64,000 nucleotides of DNA from Bradyrhizobium macuxiense. Its GTDB lineage: Bacteria; Pseudomonadota; Alphaproteobacteria; Rhizobiales; Xanthobacteraceae. A program made the translations under genes and the position numbers. The stretch is taken from NCBI RefSeq assembly GCF_007993935.1, contig NZ_VITY01000003.1:248001-312000 (forward strand), written 5' to 3'. The first letter of the stretch is position 1; every line of letters begins with the position of its first letter. The notes under the pieces were generated by a model. The model saw only the letters and a program-made list of their open reading frames with translations, was not told the origin of the DNA and ran no database searches. Positions 27,638-39,167 of the stretch are shown one piece after another.

Positions 27638-29920
27638 TCACCATTTGTAGGCGAGGCTTGCCGTGATGCGCCGGCGGTCGCCGTAGTAGCAGGAGCTGAT
27701 GGTGGCGCAGCTCGCGACGTAAATCTTGTCCGTCACGTTCACGACATTGAGCGCCGCGCGCCAATTGTTGTCCCATTCATAGTGCAGGGCGAGGTCGCCG
27801 AGCACGACGCCCGGAACGCGCGCGGTGTTCGCGGTGTCGGCAAAGGACGAGCCGACATAGCGCACGCCGCCGCCGAAGCCGAAGCCCGAGAGCGGACCCT
27901 CGCGGAAGGTGTAGTCGGTCCAGACCGAGGCGAGCTCTCGGGGCGTGTTGGTCGGCACGGTGTCGATCAGCGCGGGATTGAGGTCCTTGCTGACGAACAG
28001 CTCGTAATTGGTGTAGCTCGCCACCAGCTTGAAATCCCGCGTGATGTTCGCGACCGCCTCGAGCTCGACGCCGCGCGAGGTGACTTCGCCATTCTGGGTC
28101 TGGAACAGGGTGTTGTTCGGATCTGTCGTCAGCGCGTTCTTGCGCTTGAGATCGAAATACGCGACGCCGAACCGCGCGTTGAGCCCGGCCGGCTCGTACT
28201 TGACGCCGACCTCGGTCTGCTCGGAGGTCTCCGGCAGCAGCAACTGGCCGGCGGCATTGGTGCCGATCACTGGATTGTAGCCGGTCATGTAGGAGACGTA
28301 GGGCGCAACGCCGCTGTCGAAATTGTAGATCGCGCCGACGCGGCCGGAGAACTTGCTGTCGTCGCGGCTCTGATCGGCGCCGATCCGGTTGTTGTTGGTG
28401 AGATCGACCCAGTCCTGGCGTCCCGACAACACGACCGTCAGGCGGTCGAGCTTGACCTGGTCCTGCAGATAGAGCCCGGCCATGCCCTGGGTCAGATAGC
28501 CGTTCTGATACAGCGCGCCGCTGAACGGCAGATTGTTGCCGTAGACCGGATTGAGCACGTTCAGGTTCGTGCCCGCGCCAAAACCCTGGCGATCGTCGAT
28601 GCCGTAATACTTCAGATCGACGCCGACCAGCGCCGTGTGCTGCAACGCGCCGGTGGCGAAACGGTATTCGAGCTGATTGTCGAGGTTGAGCTGCGTGGCG
28701 ATGCCGCGGGTGTAGAAATTGCCGCGCGAAATGTCCGCGGCGGCCGGCGTCGTCGCGTAGCCGAGCCCGTAGAGGCCGGCGTAGTAGACGTCGACATGCG
28801 CCATGCGCGCGTTCTGGCGGAAGTCGACGCTGTCGGTCACGCTCTTCTGGAACTGGTAGCCGACCATCTCCTGGTCGCGGCGGAACTGGTCGACGCCGGG
28901 ATCGCCGGCGAACAGGCTGGTCGGAATCCGGCCGAACGGCGCGTTGGTCACGGTGCCGACATAGGGCAGGAAGTTCAGCGCGCGCGTGTTGCTGTGCGAG
29001 GCCATGCCGAACACGGTGAGGCTGGTGTCGGCATCGGGCCGCCAGGTCACCGACGGGGCGAAGAAGAAATTGTTGTCGTAGACATAGTCGGTCTGGGTGC
29101 CGCCGCCCTGGGCCTGGCCGACCAGGCGATACTGCACCTGGCCGCCTGCCGGCTGTGCCGTCGCGCCGCCGATATCGAACTGGGTGTAGGCGTTGCCGAA
29201 ATTGTTGACGCCGGTCTCGATATAGCGAATGGGCTCGGCCTGCGGCAGCTTGCTCACCGCGTTGACGAGGCCGCCCGGCGCCGAGCCGCCGTACAGGATG
29301 CCGGACGGGCCGCGCAGCACCTCGACGCGCTCGAGATTGAATGGCTGCAGCTTCCAGCTTGCATAGGAAGTGTAGAACAGTTGCAGGCCGTCGAGGAACA
29401 GCGACTCGTTCTGCGCGGGGAAGCCGCGGATCATGAACCAGTCGTTGCGGAAATCGGCGCCGTAAGTGCCGCCGATCACACCCGGCGTGTAGCGCAGCAC
29501 CTCGTCGAACTTGCTGACGATCTTCTGGTCGCGGATCTGCTCGGCGCTGATCACCGTCACCGATTGCGGCGTCTGGATGATCGGCGTGCTGGTCTTGGTG
29601 CCGCTCGAACTCTGCCGCGCAAGATAGCCGGTGACCGGACCGTTGGCGCGTTCGTGCCCGCTGCCAGAGCCTGCGGCCTGCGGCTGCGCGGCTTGCGGCT
29701 GTGCTCCCGCTGGGGCGACCGTTGCGCGGCGCGAGGCGCTCCGCGCGCGCGTGGTCCGTTGCGAGGACTGCAGCGATCGCGCCGCTTGCCGGTGCGACGG
29801 CGCATCGACCGTCACCGACGGCAATTGCGTCTGCGCGAACGCCTCGTCCGCAGCAGCAACCGAAAGCACCACCAACGCCGAAGCAGCAAACCGCCGCGGC
29901 CGAATCCATCCGTCCGTCAT
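27638..29920 (-). CDS. TonB-dependent siderophore receptor
   Basis: Outer-membrane active transporter for a ferric siderophore, 760 residues. A signal peptide ends near residue 29 (DEAFAQ); a TonB-box-like LPSVTVDAP follows. An Ala/Gln-rich linker (residues about 45-95) leads to the plug domain (about 110-220, with TPQSVTVISAEQI and RGFPAQNESLFLDGLQ), then a 22-strand barrel ending in the expected aromatic residue (LAYKW). It has no N-terminal signalling (STN) domain, so it is probably not a transducer of a FecIR-type system. A candidate iron-response box lies about 69 bases upstream. The ligand is not known; hydroxamate siderophores are plausible for this subfamily. Confidence 0.94.
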   Translation of the reverse strand: MTDGWIRPRRFAASALVVLSVAAADEAFAQTQLPSVTVDAPSHRQAARSLQSSQRTTRARSASRRATVAPAGAQPQAAQPQAAGSGSGHERANGPVTGYLARQSSSGTKTSTPIIQTPQSVTVISAEQIRDQKIVSKFDEVLRYTPGVIGGTYGADFRNDWFMIRGFPAQNESLFLDGLQLFYTSYASWKLQPFNLERVEVLRGPSGILYGGSAPGGLVNAVSKLPQAEPIRYIETGVNNFGNAYTQFDIGGATAQPAGGQVQYRLVGQAQGGGTQTDYVYDNNFFFAPSVTWRPDADTSLTVFGMASHSNTRALNFLPYVGTVTNAPFGRIPTSLFAGDPGVDQFRRDQEMVGYQFQKSVTDSVDFRQNARMAHVDVYYAGLYGLGYATTPAAADISRGNFYTRGIATQLNLDNQLEYRFATGALQHTALVGVDLKYYGIDDRQGFGAGTNLNVLNPVYGNNLPFSGALYQNGYLTQGMAGLYLQDQVKLDRLTVVLSGRQDWVDLTNNNRIGADQSRDDSKFSGRVGAIYNFDSGVAPYVSYMTGYNPVIGTNAAGQLLLPETSEQTEVGVKYEPAGLNARFGVAYFDLKRKNALTTDPNNTLFQTQNGEVTSRGVELEAVANITRDFKLVASYTNYELFVSKDLNPALIDTVPTNTPRELASVWTDYTFREGPLSGFGFGGGVRYVGSSFADTANTARVPGVVLGDLALHYEWDNNWRAALNVVNVTDKIYVASCATISSCYYGDRRRITASLAYKW

Positions 29921-29988
29921 CCAACGCCCCCGAAGAGAATTTTCTCCGGCGTCGTTATCACGGTGATTTTCGTAAACAGCCTGCGCGC

Positions 29989-30007
29989 GCTTAGAAGCTA
30001 TTTAAGC
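29989..30007. promoter_or_regulatory. Candidate Irr/iron-control box upstream of the receptor gene
   Basis: GCTTAGAAGCTATTTAAGC is an imperfect palindrome. Its left half TTAGAA agrees with the iron control element known from Bradyrhizobium (TTTAGAA-N3-TTCTAAA), while the right half fits poorly. The position, 69-87 bases upstream of the receptor start, suits iron-dependent control. Confidence 0.3.
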
Positions 30008-30080
30008 CGTACGCTAAGCTCGCGTGTGTGACCGACAGACAACGGAGTACGTTGCGCAATTGCACGCCTCGCGTGAGACG

Positions 30081-30127
30081 TTTGAATCGATCCAGTGTTG
30101 AACGATTCAAAAATCGAACGATTCAAA
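30081..30127. repeat. Cluster of TTTGAATCG/CGATTCAAA units
   Basis: TTTGAATCG at 30081-30089 and its exact reverse complement CGATTCAAA at 30103-30111 and 30119-30127. The spacing resembles a multi-site operator between the divergent receptor and glyA genes. Confidence 0.5.
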
Positions 30128-30540
30128 ATTCGGACGCGAGAGATCATATCGTGACGCGATACATCGCGATCGAACGTGTGACGATCGGGCGCATCGCAAG
30201 TTGCGTGGTTCTGTTCTTGCGAAGTGCGGAAGGAGACCATCGACCCCGCGGGGCGCGACCCGGAAGGGGCCCGTCACGTTCCATTCGACGGCCGCCGCCA
30301 GCCGCACCGGCCGGCTGGAACCGGGGCCTACGGCGCCCCGGGATCGGGACCGCAGGGCCGGGTGCCGGCCCGCTGGCAATCCCCGCCATCCCCACCATAT
30401 CTGGCATAATTGACCGCCGGGGACCGCAACCGCTTGGCCATTTTGGGGCGATGTGATAACGCTCTGAAACCAGCTTCGACCGCCACTCGTGACCGTCCGC
30501 ATCCTGCCTAAAGGCTTGCGGCGGTGGAGATATTTCGCCG

Positions 30541-31839
30541 ATGACCTCATCCCCCAAGACCACTTCCGTGCCCGATTCCTTCTTCACGGCAACCCTCGCC
30601 GAGGCCGATCCCGAGATCGCCGCCGCGATCAAGGGCGAACTCGGCCGGCAGCGCCATGAGATCGAGCTGATCGCCTCGGAAAACATCGTCAGCCGCGCCG
30701 TGCTGGAGGCGCAGGGCTCGGTGATGACCAACAAATACGCGGAAGGTTATCCGGGCGCGCGCTACTACGGTGGTTGCGAATGGGTCGATGTCGCCGAGAC
30801 GCTGGCGATCGAGCGCGCCAAGAAGCTGTTCGGCGCCGGCTTCGCCAACGTCCAGCCGAACTCCGGCAGCCAGATGAACCAGGCGGCGTTTCTGGCGCTG
30901 CTGCAGCCCGGCGACACCTTCATGGGTCTCGACCTCGCCGCCGGCGGTCATCTCACCCACGGCTCGCCGGTCAACATGTCCGGCAAGTGGTTCAAGGCCG
31001 CGCACTACACCGTGCGCCGCGAGGACCAGATCATCGACATGGACGAAGTCCAGAAGCAGGCCGAGCAGGTCAAGCCGAAGCTGATCATCGCCGGCGGCTC
31101 GGCCTATTCGCGCGCCTGGGACTTCAAGCGCTTCCGCGAGATCGCCGACTCCGTTGGCGCGTATCTCCTGGTCGACATGGCGCATTTCGCAGGCCTCGTC
31201 GCCGGCGGCGTGCATGCCTCGCCGGTGCCGCACGCCCACGTCACCACCACCACGACGCACAAGTCGCTGCGCGGTCCGCGCGGCGGCCTGATCCTGACCA
31301 ATGACGAGACGCTCGCCAAGAAGCTGAACTCGGCGATCTTCCCGGGCTTGCAGGGCGGCCCGCTGATGCACGTCATCGCCGCCAAGGCGGTGGCGTTCGC
31401 CGAAGCACTGCGGCCGGACTTCAAGGTCTACGCCAAGAACGTGGTCGAGAACGCCAAGGCGCTGGCGGAGACGCTGCGCGGCCACGGCCTCGACATCGTC
31501 TCCGGCGGCACGGACAACCATCTGATGCTGGTCGACCTCAGGCCGAAGGGCCTGAAGGGCAACATCTCCGAGAAGGCGCTGGTGCGCGCCGCGATCACCT
31601 GTAACAAGAACGGCATCCCGTTCGATCCCGAGAAGCCGTTCGTGACCTCGGGTCTTCGCTTGGGCACCCCGGCGGCGACCACGCGCGGCTTCGGCGTCGC
31701 CGAGTTCAAGCAGGTCGGGGGCATGATCGCCGAAGTGCTGAACGCGCTGGCGCAGTCGCCGGACGGCAAGGCGCCGCTGGTCGAGGCCGCGATCAAGGAG
31801 CGCGTCAAGGCGCTGACCGATCGCTTCCCGATCTACTAA
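30541..31839 (+). CDS. glyA: Serine hydroxymethyltransferase
   Basis: PLP enzyme converting serine and tetrahydrofolate to glycine and methylene-tetrahydrofolate; main source of one-carbon units. A 432-residue cytosolic protein. The PLP lysine lies in [17 protein letters not shown] (residues about 236-252), and the N-terminal [11 protein letters not shown] is typical. It starts a run of closely spaced same-strand genes (nrdR after 19 bases), suggesting a shared transcript. Confidence 0.98.
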   Translation: MTSSPKTTSVPDSFFTATLAEADPEIAAAIKGELGRQRHEIELIASENIVSRAVLEAQGSVMTNKYAEGYPGARYYGGCEWVDVAETLAIERAKKLFGAGFANVQPNSGSQMNQAAFLALLQPGDTFMGLDLAAGGHLTHGSPVNMSGKWFKAAHYTVRREDQIIDMDEVQKQAEQVKPKLIIAGGSAYSRAWDFKRFREIADSVGAYLLVDMAHFAGLVAGGVHASPVPHAHVTTTTTHKSLRGPRGGLILTNDETLAKKLNSAIFPGLQGGPLMHVIAAKAVAFAEALRPDFKVYAKNVVENAKALAETLRGHGLDIVSGGTDNHLMLVDLRPKGLKGNISEKALVRAAITCNKNGIPFDPEKPFVTSGLRLGTPAATTRGFGVAEFKQVGGMIAEVLNALAQSPDGKAPLVEAAIKERVKALTDRFPIY

Positions 31840-31858
31840 GAGGTAAAGGTCCCGTCGG

Positions 31859-32341
31859 ATGCGCTGCCCGAGCTGCAATTCTCTCGATACGCAGGTCAAG
31901 GACTCGCGTCCGACCGAGGACTCCGCCGTCATTCGCAGGCGGCGTGTGTGCATGGCCTGCAACTTCCGCTTCACGACCTTCGAGCGGGTGCAACTGCGCG
32001 AGCTCACCGTGATCAAGCGCAACGGCCGCCGCGTGCCCTTCGACCGCGACAAGCTGGTGCGCTCGCTGCAGATCTCCTTGCGCAAGCGCCCGGTGGAGTC
32101 CGAGCGGGTGGAGAAGATGGTCTCCACCATCGTTCGCGAGCTCGAAAGCGGCGGCGAGGCGGAGGTCTCCTCGGAGGCGATCGGCGAGATCGTGATGGAG
32201 CATCTGCGCCAGCTCGACGACGTCGCCTATGTGCGCTTCGCCTCGGTCTATCGCAATTTCCGCGAGGCCAAGGATTTCGAGGCAGTGCTCGACGAGTTGA
32301 CCGGCGAAGAGGATCCGCGGCTCGCAACGTTGCGAAAATGA
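31859..32341 (+). CDS. nrdR: Transcriptional repressor NrdR
   Basis: Represses ribonucleotide reductase genes in response to ATP/dATP. A 160-residue protein with an N-terminal zinc ribbon (MRCPSCNS and later [18 protein letters not shown]) and an ATP-cone (about residues 49-139, [16 protein letters not shown]). It overlaps ribD by 4 bases (ATGA at 32338). The glyA-nrdR-rib order is usual in alphaproteobacteria. Confidence 0.97.
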   Translation: MRCPSCNSLDTQVKDSRPTEDSAVIRRRRVCMACNFRFTTFERVQLRELTVIKRNGRRVPFDRDKLVRSLQISLRKRPVESERVEKMVSTIVRELESGGEAEVSSEAIGEIVMEHLRQLDDVAYVRFASVYRNFREAKDFEAVLDELTGEEDPRLATLRK

Positions 32342-33486
32342 TCTTTCGCATTCTCGAAGACCAGTTCGCGCAGAAATCCAAAGAGGCCAAGGCCGCCGAT
32401 CTGCGCTTCATGCAGCTTGCGCTGGCGCTCGGCCGCCGCGGGCTCGGGCGCACCTGGCCCAATCCGGCGGTCGGCGCCGTGATCGTCAAGGATGGCGTGA
32501 TCGTCGGCCGCGGCTGGACCCAGCCAGGCGGCCGACCGCATGCCGAAGTCGAGGCGCTAAGGCGCGCCGGTGCTGCCGCGCGCGGCGCCACGCTCTATGT
32601 CACGCTCGAGCCGTGCTCGCATTTCGGCCGCTCGCCGCCCTGTGCGGACGCCGTGGTCGCAGCCGGGCTCGCCCGCGTGGTGTCGGCGATCGAGGACCCC
32701 AATCCTGACGTCGGCGGGAAGGGGCACGCGAAGCTGCGCGCCGCCGGCATCGCGGTCGATGTCGGGCTGTGCCAGGCGGAGGCCGCGCACGACCATGCCG
32801 GACATTTCCGTCGCATCACGGACAAGCGCCCGCATGTGATCCTCAAGCTCGCGGTGTCCGCCGACGACAAGATCGCAGCTCACGGGCACAAACCCGTCGC
32901 GATATCAGGCGAGGCGGCGCGGACCCGCGTGCATCTGCTGCGCGCGCAGTGCGATGCGATCCTGGTCGGCATCGGTACCGTCAAGGCCGACGATCCGCTT
33001 CTGACCTGCCGGTTGCCGGGCATGGCGGCGCGCTCGCCGGTGCGCGTGGTGCTGGATCGTGCGCTGCGGATCTCGGGCGACAGCCGAATGGTGCATTCCG
33101 CGCGCGAGACGCCGCTCTGGGTGATGACGTCTGACTTGGCGGAGGCGCCTGCCGCGGTGAAGCTTGGCGCAGCCGGTGCGCAGGTGATCCGCGTCGCCGC
33201 CGGCACGTCTGCGGGGCTCGATCTGCCCGCCGTCTTGCATGCGCTGGCGGAGAAGGGGATCACGCGGCTCTTGGTCGAGGGCGGGTCTCGCGTGGCAAAT
33301 TCTTTCGTGGCGGCGGACCTTGTCGACGAAATCTGGCTGTTGCGGGGGCCTGACGCGATCGGCGCCGACGGCGTTCCCGCGCTGGACGCAATGCCGCTCG
33401 ACGCAATCACGCAGTCGCCCGCCTTCGGCCTTCGTGCTAGCGAATCCCTCGGCAAAGACAGTCTCAATATCTATGAGCGTGCGTAA
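32338..33486 (+). CDS. ribD: Bifunctional pyrimidine deaminase/reductase of riboflavin synthesis
   Basis: Second and third steps of riboflavin synthesis: deamination then side-chain reduction. 382 residues. The N-terminal deaminase has the zinc motif RPHAEVEAL and [11 protein letters not shown]; the C-terminal reductase (about residues 165-375) has [14 protein letters not shown] and [13 protein letters not shown]. The start at 32338 overlaps the nrdR stop; the frame above it is out of phase with nrdR. Cytosolic. ribE follows with a one-base overlap. Confidence 0.96.
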   Translation: MIFRILEDQFAQKSKEAKAADLRFMQLALALGRRGLGRTWPNPAVGAVIVKDGVIVGRGWTQPGGRPHAEVEALRRAGAAARGATLYVTLEPCSHFGRSPPCADAVVAAGLARVVSAIEDPNPDVGGKGHAKLRAAGIAVDVGLCQAEAAHDHAGHFRRITDKRPHVILKLAVSADDKIAAHGHKPVAISGEAARTRVHLLRAQCDAILVGIGTVKADDPLLTCRLPGMAARSPVRVVLDRALRISGDSRMVHSARETPLWVMTSDLAEAPAAVKLGAAGAQVIRVAAGTSAGLDLPAVLHALAEKGITRLLVEGGSRVANSFVAADLVDEIWLLRGPDAIGADGVPALDAMPLDAITQSPAFGLRASESLGKDSLNIYERA

Positions 33487-34094
33487 TGTTTACCGGAATT
33501 GTCACCGATATCGGTGAGATCGTAAGCCTGAAGCCGGTGGCGCAGGGGCAGCTGCATCGGTTGCGGATTGCCTGCGACTACGACCAGACCACGATTGCCG
33601 ACGGCGCCTCGATCGCCTGCAACGGCGTCTGCCTCACCGTGGTCGCCTCCGGCACCGCCGACGGCAAGACCTGGTTCGACGTCGACGCCGCGGCCGAGAC
33701 GCTCGGCATGACCACCGCCAAGCATTGGGGGCAGGGCGGCAAGCTCAACCTCGAGCGCGCGCTCAAGATCGGCGATGAGCTCGGCGGTCACATCGTGGCC
33801 GGGCATGCCGACGGCATCGCCACCATCGTCAAGCGCGACGATCTGCCGGATATGGCGCGCTTTGAGCTCAGAACCACCCGCGAACTGGCGCGTTTTATCG
33901 CGGCGAAGGGGTCGATCACGCTGGACGGCGTGTCGCTGACCGTGAACACGGTCGACGACGTCACGTTTTCGGTGCTGATCATCCCGCATACGCTCAGCGT
34001 CACGACCCTGAGCGGCTGGAAGGCCGGCAGCGAGGTCAATATCGAGGTCGATCTGATGGCCCGCTACGCCGCGCGGCTGTCGGAGATGAAATAG
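33486..34094 (+). CDS. ribE: Riboflavin synthase alpha chain
   Basis: Dismutates two 6,7-dimethyl-8-ribityllumazine molecules to riboflavin. 202 residues with the two-fold lumazine-binding repeat: [13 protein letters not shown] starts the first, and GHIVAGHADGIATI and LDGVSLTVNTVDD mark the second barrel. It begins on the last base of the ribD stop codon, so the two are translationally coupled. Confidence 0.95.
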   Translation: MFTGIVTDIGEIVSLKPVAQGQLHRLRIACDYDQTTIADGASIACNGVCLTVVASGTADGKTWFDVDAAAETLGMTTAKHWGQGGKLNLERALKIGDELGGHIVAGHADGIATIVKRDDLPDMARFELRTTRELARFIAAKGSITLDGVSLTVNTVDDVTFSVLIIPHTLSVTTLSGWKAGSEVNIEVDLMARYAARLSEMK

Positions 34095-34308
34095 CCTCGA
34101 TCCGGGCATTGCGCCCAAGACCGACGTCCTTATGTGCCAATTCGGTCCGGGCGACTTCCGGCCGGATATCCCATGCATTGCGGACGAAGCCGACCTGAAA
34201 AATCAGGCCGATCGCGGTGACATCCGGGCCAGTATTGCCCTTGGCTTTACCGCCTGCTGCGCCTAAAACGCTGCACAAATCCTCCCCAAGTTCCGATTGG
34301 TTATTGCA

Positions 34309-34800
34309 ATGGCTGACGCGCGGCGCGCACCCCTGAAGGACCAGACCGACATCACAGGCGCTCGCGTTCTGATCGTCGAGGCCCGGTTTTACGACGACAT
34401 CCAGGATGCGCTGCTGGAAGGCGCGCTGGCGGAGCTGAAGAGCGCCGGCGCCAGCCACGACGTGATCACGGTGCCCGGCGCGCTGGAGATTCCCGCCGCG
34501 ATCGCGATTGCGATCGATGCGGCCGAAACGAACGGCAAGCCCTATGACGCGGCGATCGCGCTCGGCTGCGTGGTGCGCGGCGACACCATCCATTTCGAGA
34601 TCGTCTCGCAGGAATCCTCACGCGGCTTGATGGATCTGGCCCTGAGCCGGAAATTCCCGCTCGGCAACGGCATCCTCACCGTCAACACCGAGGCGCAGGC
34701 TTGGGCGCGGGCGCGCGCCAGCGAGCTGAACAAGGGCGGCGACGCCGCGCGGGCGGCGATCGCGATGCTGCGGATCAAACGCCGTCTGGCAAAGGCCTGA
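34309..34800 (+). CDS. ribH: 6,7-dimethyl-8-ribityllumazine synthase
   Basis: Joins the pyrimidine and butanone-phosphate precursors; penultimate riboflavin step. 163 residues with the family motifs [22 protein letters not shown] and [13 protein letters not shown] (active-site His and Arg). ATG at 34309 is chosen; a TTG at 34297 would add four residues. No clear ribosome site is seen. A 214-base gap separates it from ribE, so it may have its own promoter. nusB starts 2 bases after its stop. Confidence 0.95.
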   Translation: MADARRAPLKDQTDITGARVLIVEARFYDDIQDALLEGALAELKSAGASHDVITVPGALEIPAAIAIAIDAAETNGKPYDAAIALGCVVRGDTIHFEIVSQESSRGLMDLALSRKFPLGNGILTVNTEAQAWARARASELNKGGDAARAAIAMLRIKRRLAKA

Positions 34801-34802
34801 CC

Positions 34803-35297
34803 ATGGCTGACTCCAACAAATCCGGCAAAGCCCCTGAAAGAAAGGCCAACCGGCGCGGCGCGGCGCGGCTCGCCGCCGTGCAGGCGCTCTACCAGATGGA
34901 CATCGGCGGCGCCGGCATCAACGACATCTTCGCCGAGTTCGAGAGCCATTGGCTCGGCAACGAGGTCGAGGGCGACAAATATCTGCCGGCGGAAGCTGCG
35001 TTCTTCCGCGACGTCGTCTCCGGCGTGGTGCGCGACCAGGCCAAGCTCGATCCCTTGATCGACGAGGCGCTGTCGAAGGGCTGGCCGCTGAAGCGGATCG
35101 ACGCGATCCTGCGCGCGGTATTGCGGGCGGGCTCCTATGAGCTCGAGCATCGCAAGGACGTGCCTGGCCGCGTGGTGGTTTCCGAATATGTCGACGTCGC
35201 GCATGCCTTTGTCGAGAAGGACGAGACCGGCATGGTCAACGCCGTGCTCGACCAGATCGCGCGTCAGTTCCGCGGCGACGAGTTTGTGCGGAACTGA
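34803..35297 (+). CDS. nusB: Transcription antitermination factor NusB
   Basis: Binds boxA RNA with NusE (S10) to promote rRNA antitermination. 164 residues. Conserved segments: RRGAARLAAVQALYQMDIGG, and LKRIDAILRAVLRAGSYEL, and VSEYVDVAHAFVEKDE near the end. The usual ribH-nusB order is kept. The 3' flank is a palindromic repeat running into thiL. Confidence 0.96.
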   Translation: MADSNKSGKAPERKANRRGAARLAAVQALYQMDIGGAGINDIFAEFESHWLGNEVEGDKYLPAEAAFFRDVVSGVVRDQAKLDPLIDEALSKGWPLKRIDAILRAVLRAGSYELEHRKDVPGRVVVSEYVDVAHAFVEKDETGMVNAVLDQIARQFRGDEFVRN

Positions 35298-35320
35298 GTG
35301 GAGACATATGATTGCTTGAC

Positions 35321-35423
35321 CGTCACCCTGAGGAGGCCGCGTAGCGGCCGTCTCGAAGGGCGACGGCCCGGCTGGGGCCGTGCATCCTTCGAGGCTCGCT
35401 CCGCTCGCACCTCAGGATGACGG
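35321..35423. repeat. Palindromic repeat family B, copy 1
   Basis: Outer arms CGTCACCCTGAGG and CCTCAGGATGACG, inner parts CTCGAAGG and CCTTCGAGG, with a GC-rich centre. It fills the nusB-thiL gap. Its right end contributes the ATG at 35417 that could serve as the thiL start. A diverged copy is at 50402-50530. Confidence 0.82.
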
Positions 35424-36430
35424 GTATCGTGTCGCAGAGCGATAAACACACCTCCGGCGAAGACTCCCTGATCGCGCGCTATTTCAAGCCGCTGGCGACC
35501 GATCCGGGCGCGTTTGGCCTCGACGATGATGCCGCCGCGCTGCGGGCGGCCGGCGAGGACATCGTCGTCACCACCGATGCCATCGTCGAGGGCGTGCATT
35601 TCCTCCCCGATGATCCGCCCGACACGCTGGCGCGCAAGGCGCTGCGGGTGAACCTGTCCGACATCGCGGCCAAGGGGGCTGTGCCGGCCGGCTTCGTGCT
35701 GACGCTGGCCGTGCGCAAGGCCGATGAGAGCTGGCTGAAGCCGTTCGCCCGCGCGCTTGGTGAGGACGCTGCCGATTTCGGCTGTCCGCTGCTCGGCGGC
35801 GATACCGTCTCCACGCCAGGGCCGCTGATGATCTCGATCACCGCGTTCGGCCGGCTGCCGCAGGGCAAGATGGTGCATCGCGCCGGCGCGCAGGCGGGCG
35901 ACCGCATGTTCGTCACCGGCACGATCGGCGATGCCGCGCTCGGTCTCGACGTGCTCCAAGGAGGTCCGGTCGCGGCGGCGCTGGCAGACGATGCCTCCGG
36001 GCGGGATTTTCTCGCCGCCCGCTACCGTGTTCCGCAGCCGCGCAACGCACTTGCCCATGCCGTCCGCGCCCATGCCAGCGCGGCGATGGATGTGTCCGAC
36101 GGTCTCGCCGGCGATCTGGCCAAGCTTTGCGCAGCCAGCGGTGTGACGGCCGTGATCAACGTGCCGAGCGTCCCGTTGTCATCAGCGGCCGCGGGGCTCG
36201 TCGCACGCAAGGCGATCGGGATCGAGACCCTGGTCGCCGGCGGCGACGACTACGAATTGCTGTGCGCGGTGCCTGGCGATCGCGCAGACGCCTTCCTGCG
36301 CGAGGCACGCCAGGCCAAGGTCACCGTGACTGCCATCGGCGGCCTGATTGCCGGTTCGTCGCCACCAAGCTTCCTCGACGGGCAGGGCAGGGAACTGAAA
36401 TTGCAGCAGCTGTCCTACAGCCATTTCTAG
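35417..36430 (+). CDS. thiL: Thiamine-monophosphate kinase
   Basis: Phosphorylates thiamine monophosphate to thiamine diphosphate, the active cofactor. 337 residues from the ATG at 35417, but that ATG lies inside a palindromic repeat; GTG at 35429 would give a protein four residues shorter and is equally plausible. Conserved parts: SGEDSLIARYFKPLA at the start, GLDDDAAAL, then VTTDAIVEGVHF (metal/ATP binding), SDIAAKGAVP, GGDTVSTPGPL and MDVSDGLAGDL. Cytosolic AIR-synthase fold. Confidence 0.95.
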   Translation: MTGIVSQSDKHTSGEDSLIARYFKPLATDPGAFGLDDDAAALRAAGEDIVVTTDAIVEGVHFLPDDPPDTLARKALRVNLSDIAAKGAVPAGFVLTLAVRKADESWLKPFARALGEDAADFGCPLLGGDTVSTPGPLMISITAFGRLPQGKMVHRAGAQAGDRMFVTGTIGDAALGLDVLQGGPVAAALADDASGRDFLAARYRVPQPRNALAHAVRAHASAAMDVSDGLAGDLAKLCAASGVTAVINVPSVPLSSAAAGLVARKAIGIETLVAGGDDYELLCAVPGDRADAFLREARQAKVTVTAIGGLIAGSSPPSFLDGQGRELKLQQLSYSHF

Positions 36431-36651
36431 AATTCCCGGCGGACGGCGCCGATTTTCCTTCTAAATAGCTGCCGATATCGGCGTTTTCGGCCGCAGGTGG
36501 CGTTGCACAGCGGTAACGATTTTGGCAAGGTCGCGCCCGATTTGAGGCAATCCGTTTTTGGGGAGGGTTGTCCTCGCAAAATAAGCGCCTGCCGCCCCCT
36601 AGCGGCACAAGAAGGCGCGGGGGTTACATCAAGGATCTGAGGCAACATTCA

Positions 36652-38772
<2,121 letters not shown>

Positions 38773-38794
38773 GCGCGCGACATAGACGAATGCA

Positions 38795-38825
38795 AAACCC
38801 CGCGGTGCGAGCCGCGGGGTTTTTG
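38795..38825 (+). terminator. Rho-independent terminator of hppA
   Basis: ACCCCGCGG and CCGCGGGGT around TGCGAG, followed by TTTTTG, 26 bases after the hppA stop. Confidence 0.85.
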
Positions 38826-38852
38826 TTTCAAGGGGGGCAGGAAATATCGCAC

Positions 38853-38936
38853 CGTCATTGCGAGCGGAGCGAAGCAATCCATCGCTTCACAAGCGGGGAC
38901 ATGGATTGCTTCGTCGCTGTCGCTCCTCGCAATGAC
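38853..38936. repeat. Palindromic repeat family A, copy 3 (reverse orientation)
   Basis: Same arms as copy 1, but the longer arm, with GAAGCGACGAAG-type sequence, is on the right. It follows the hppA terminator. Confidence 0.85.
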
Positions 38937-38996
38937 AGTGTATGCCGCCAACGATATCCGCCAAGAACCAGACGCCAACCAAACGGAGATCAATCG

Positions 38997-39152
38997 ATGT
39001 CGCTCTCATCCGCCCGGAACTATGCGCTGCGCGCCGCCAAGTCGCAGGATCAGAAGGAAGCCATCGAGCTGCTGTCGCAGGCGATCATGGAGCTGGCGAT
39101 GTCGATCGAAGCCACCGACGCCAAGGTCAAGAAGATCAACAAGTCGTCGTAG
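38997..39152 (+). CDS. Small helical protein, unknown function
   Basis: A 51-residue protein that is mostly alpha-helical (KSQDQKEAIELLSQAIMELA) with a Lys/Ser-rich end. CGGAG lies 8 bases upstream of the start. It resembles short conserved hypothetical proteins annotated in Bradyrhizobium; no function is known. It stands alone between hppA and the convergent receptor gene. Confidence 0.65.
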   Translation: MSLSSARNYALRAAKSQDQKEAIELLSQAIMELAMSIEATDAKVKKINKSS

Positions 39153-39167
39153 CATTGAAGGCGGCTG

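Larger units (their letters stand above)
29921..30540. other. 620-base regulatory region between the siderophore receptor and glyA
   Basis: Divergent promoter region. The receptor side (29921-30140) is AT-richer and contains a GCTTAGAA-type palindrome and three TTTGAATCG/CGATTCAAA units. The glyA side (30140-30540) is GC-rich; a 61-codon Pro/Arg-rich open frame at 30224-30409 is not convincing as a gene. No riboswitch known to me is recognisable upstream of glyA. Confidence 0.5.

Noticed and set aside
27614..30031. 805-codon open frame opposite the TonB-dependent receptor gene
   Set aside because: Antisense shadow in GC-rich DNA; composition is Ala/Glu/Val/Arg-rich and there is no sensible start or ribosome site, whereas the minus-strand receptor has all family motifs.
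30224..30409. 61-codon open frame upstream of glyA
   Set aside because: Pro/Gly/Arg-rich with no clear start or domain; it could be a small gene, but support is too weak to list.
30428..30540. Possible SAM or glycine riboswitch before glyA
   Set aside because: No tandem glycine aptamer or SAM-II pseudoknot pattern could be recognised.
34095..34308. Possible FMN riboswitch upstream of ribH
   Set aside because: The conserved FMN-element core sequences were not found in this 214-base gap.
36471..36482. Perfect 12-base palindrome GCCGATATCGGC between thiL and hppA as a terminator
   Set aside because: It has no loop and only a short T-run; it could be an operator, but nothing else supports this.
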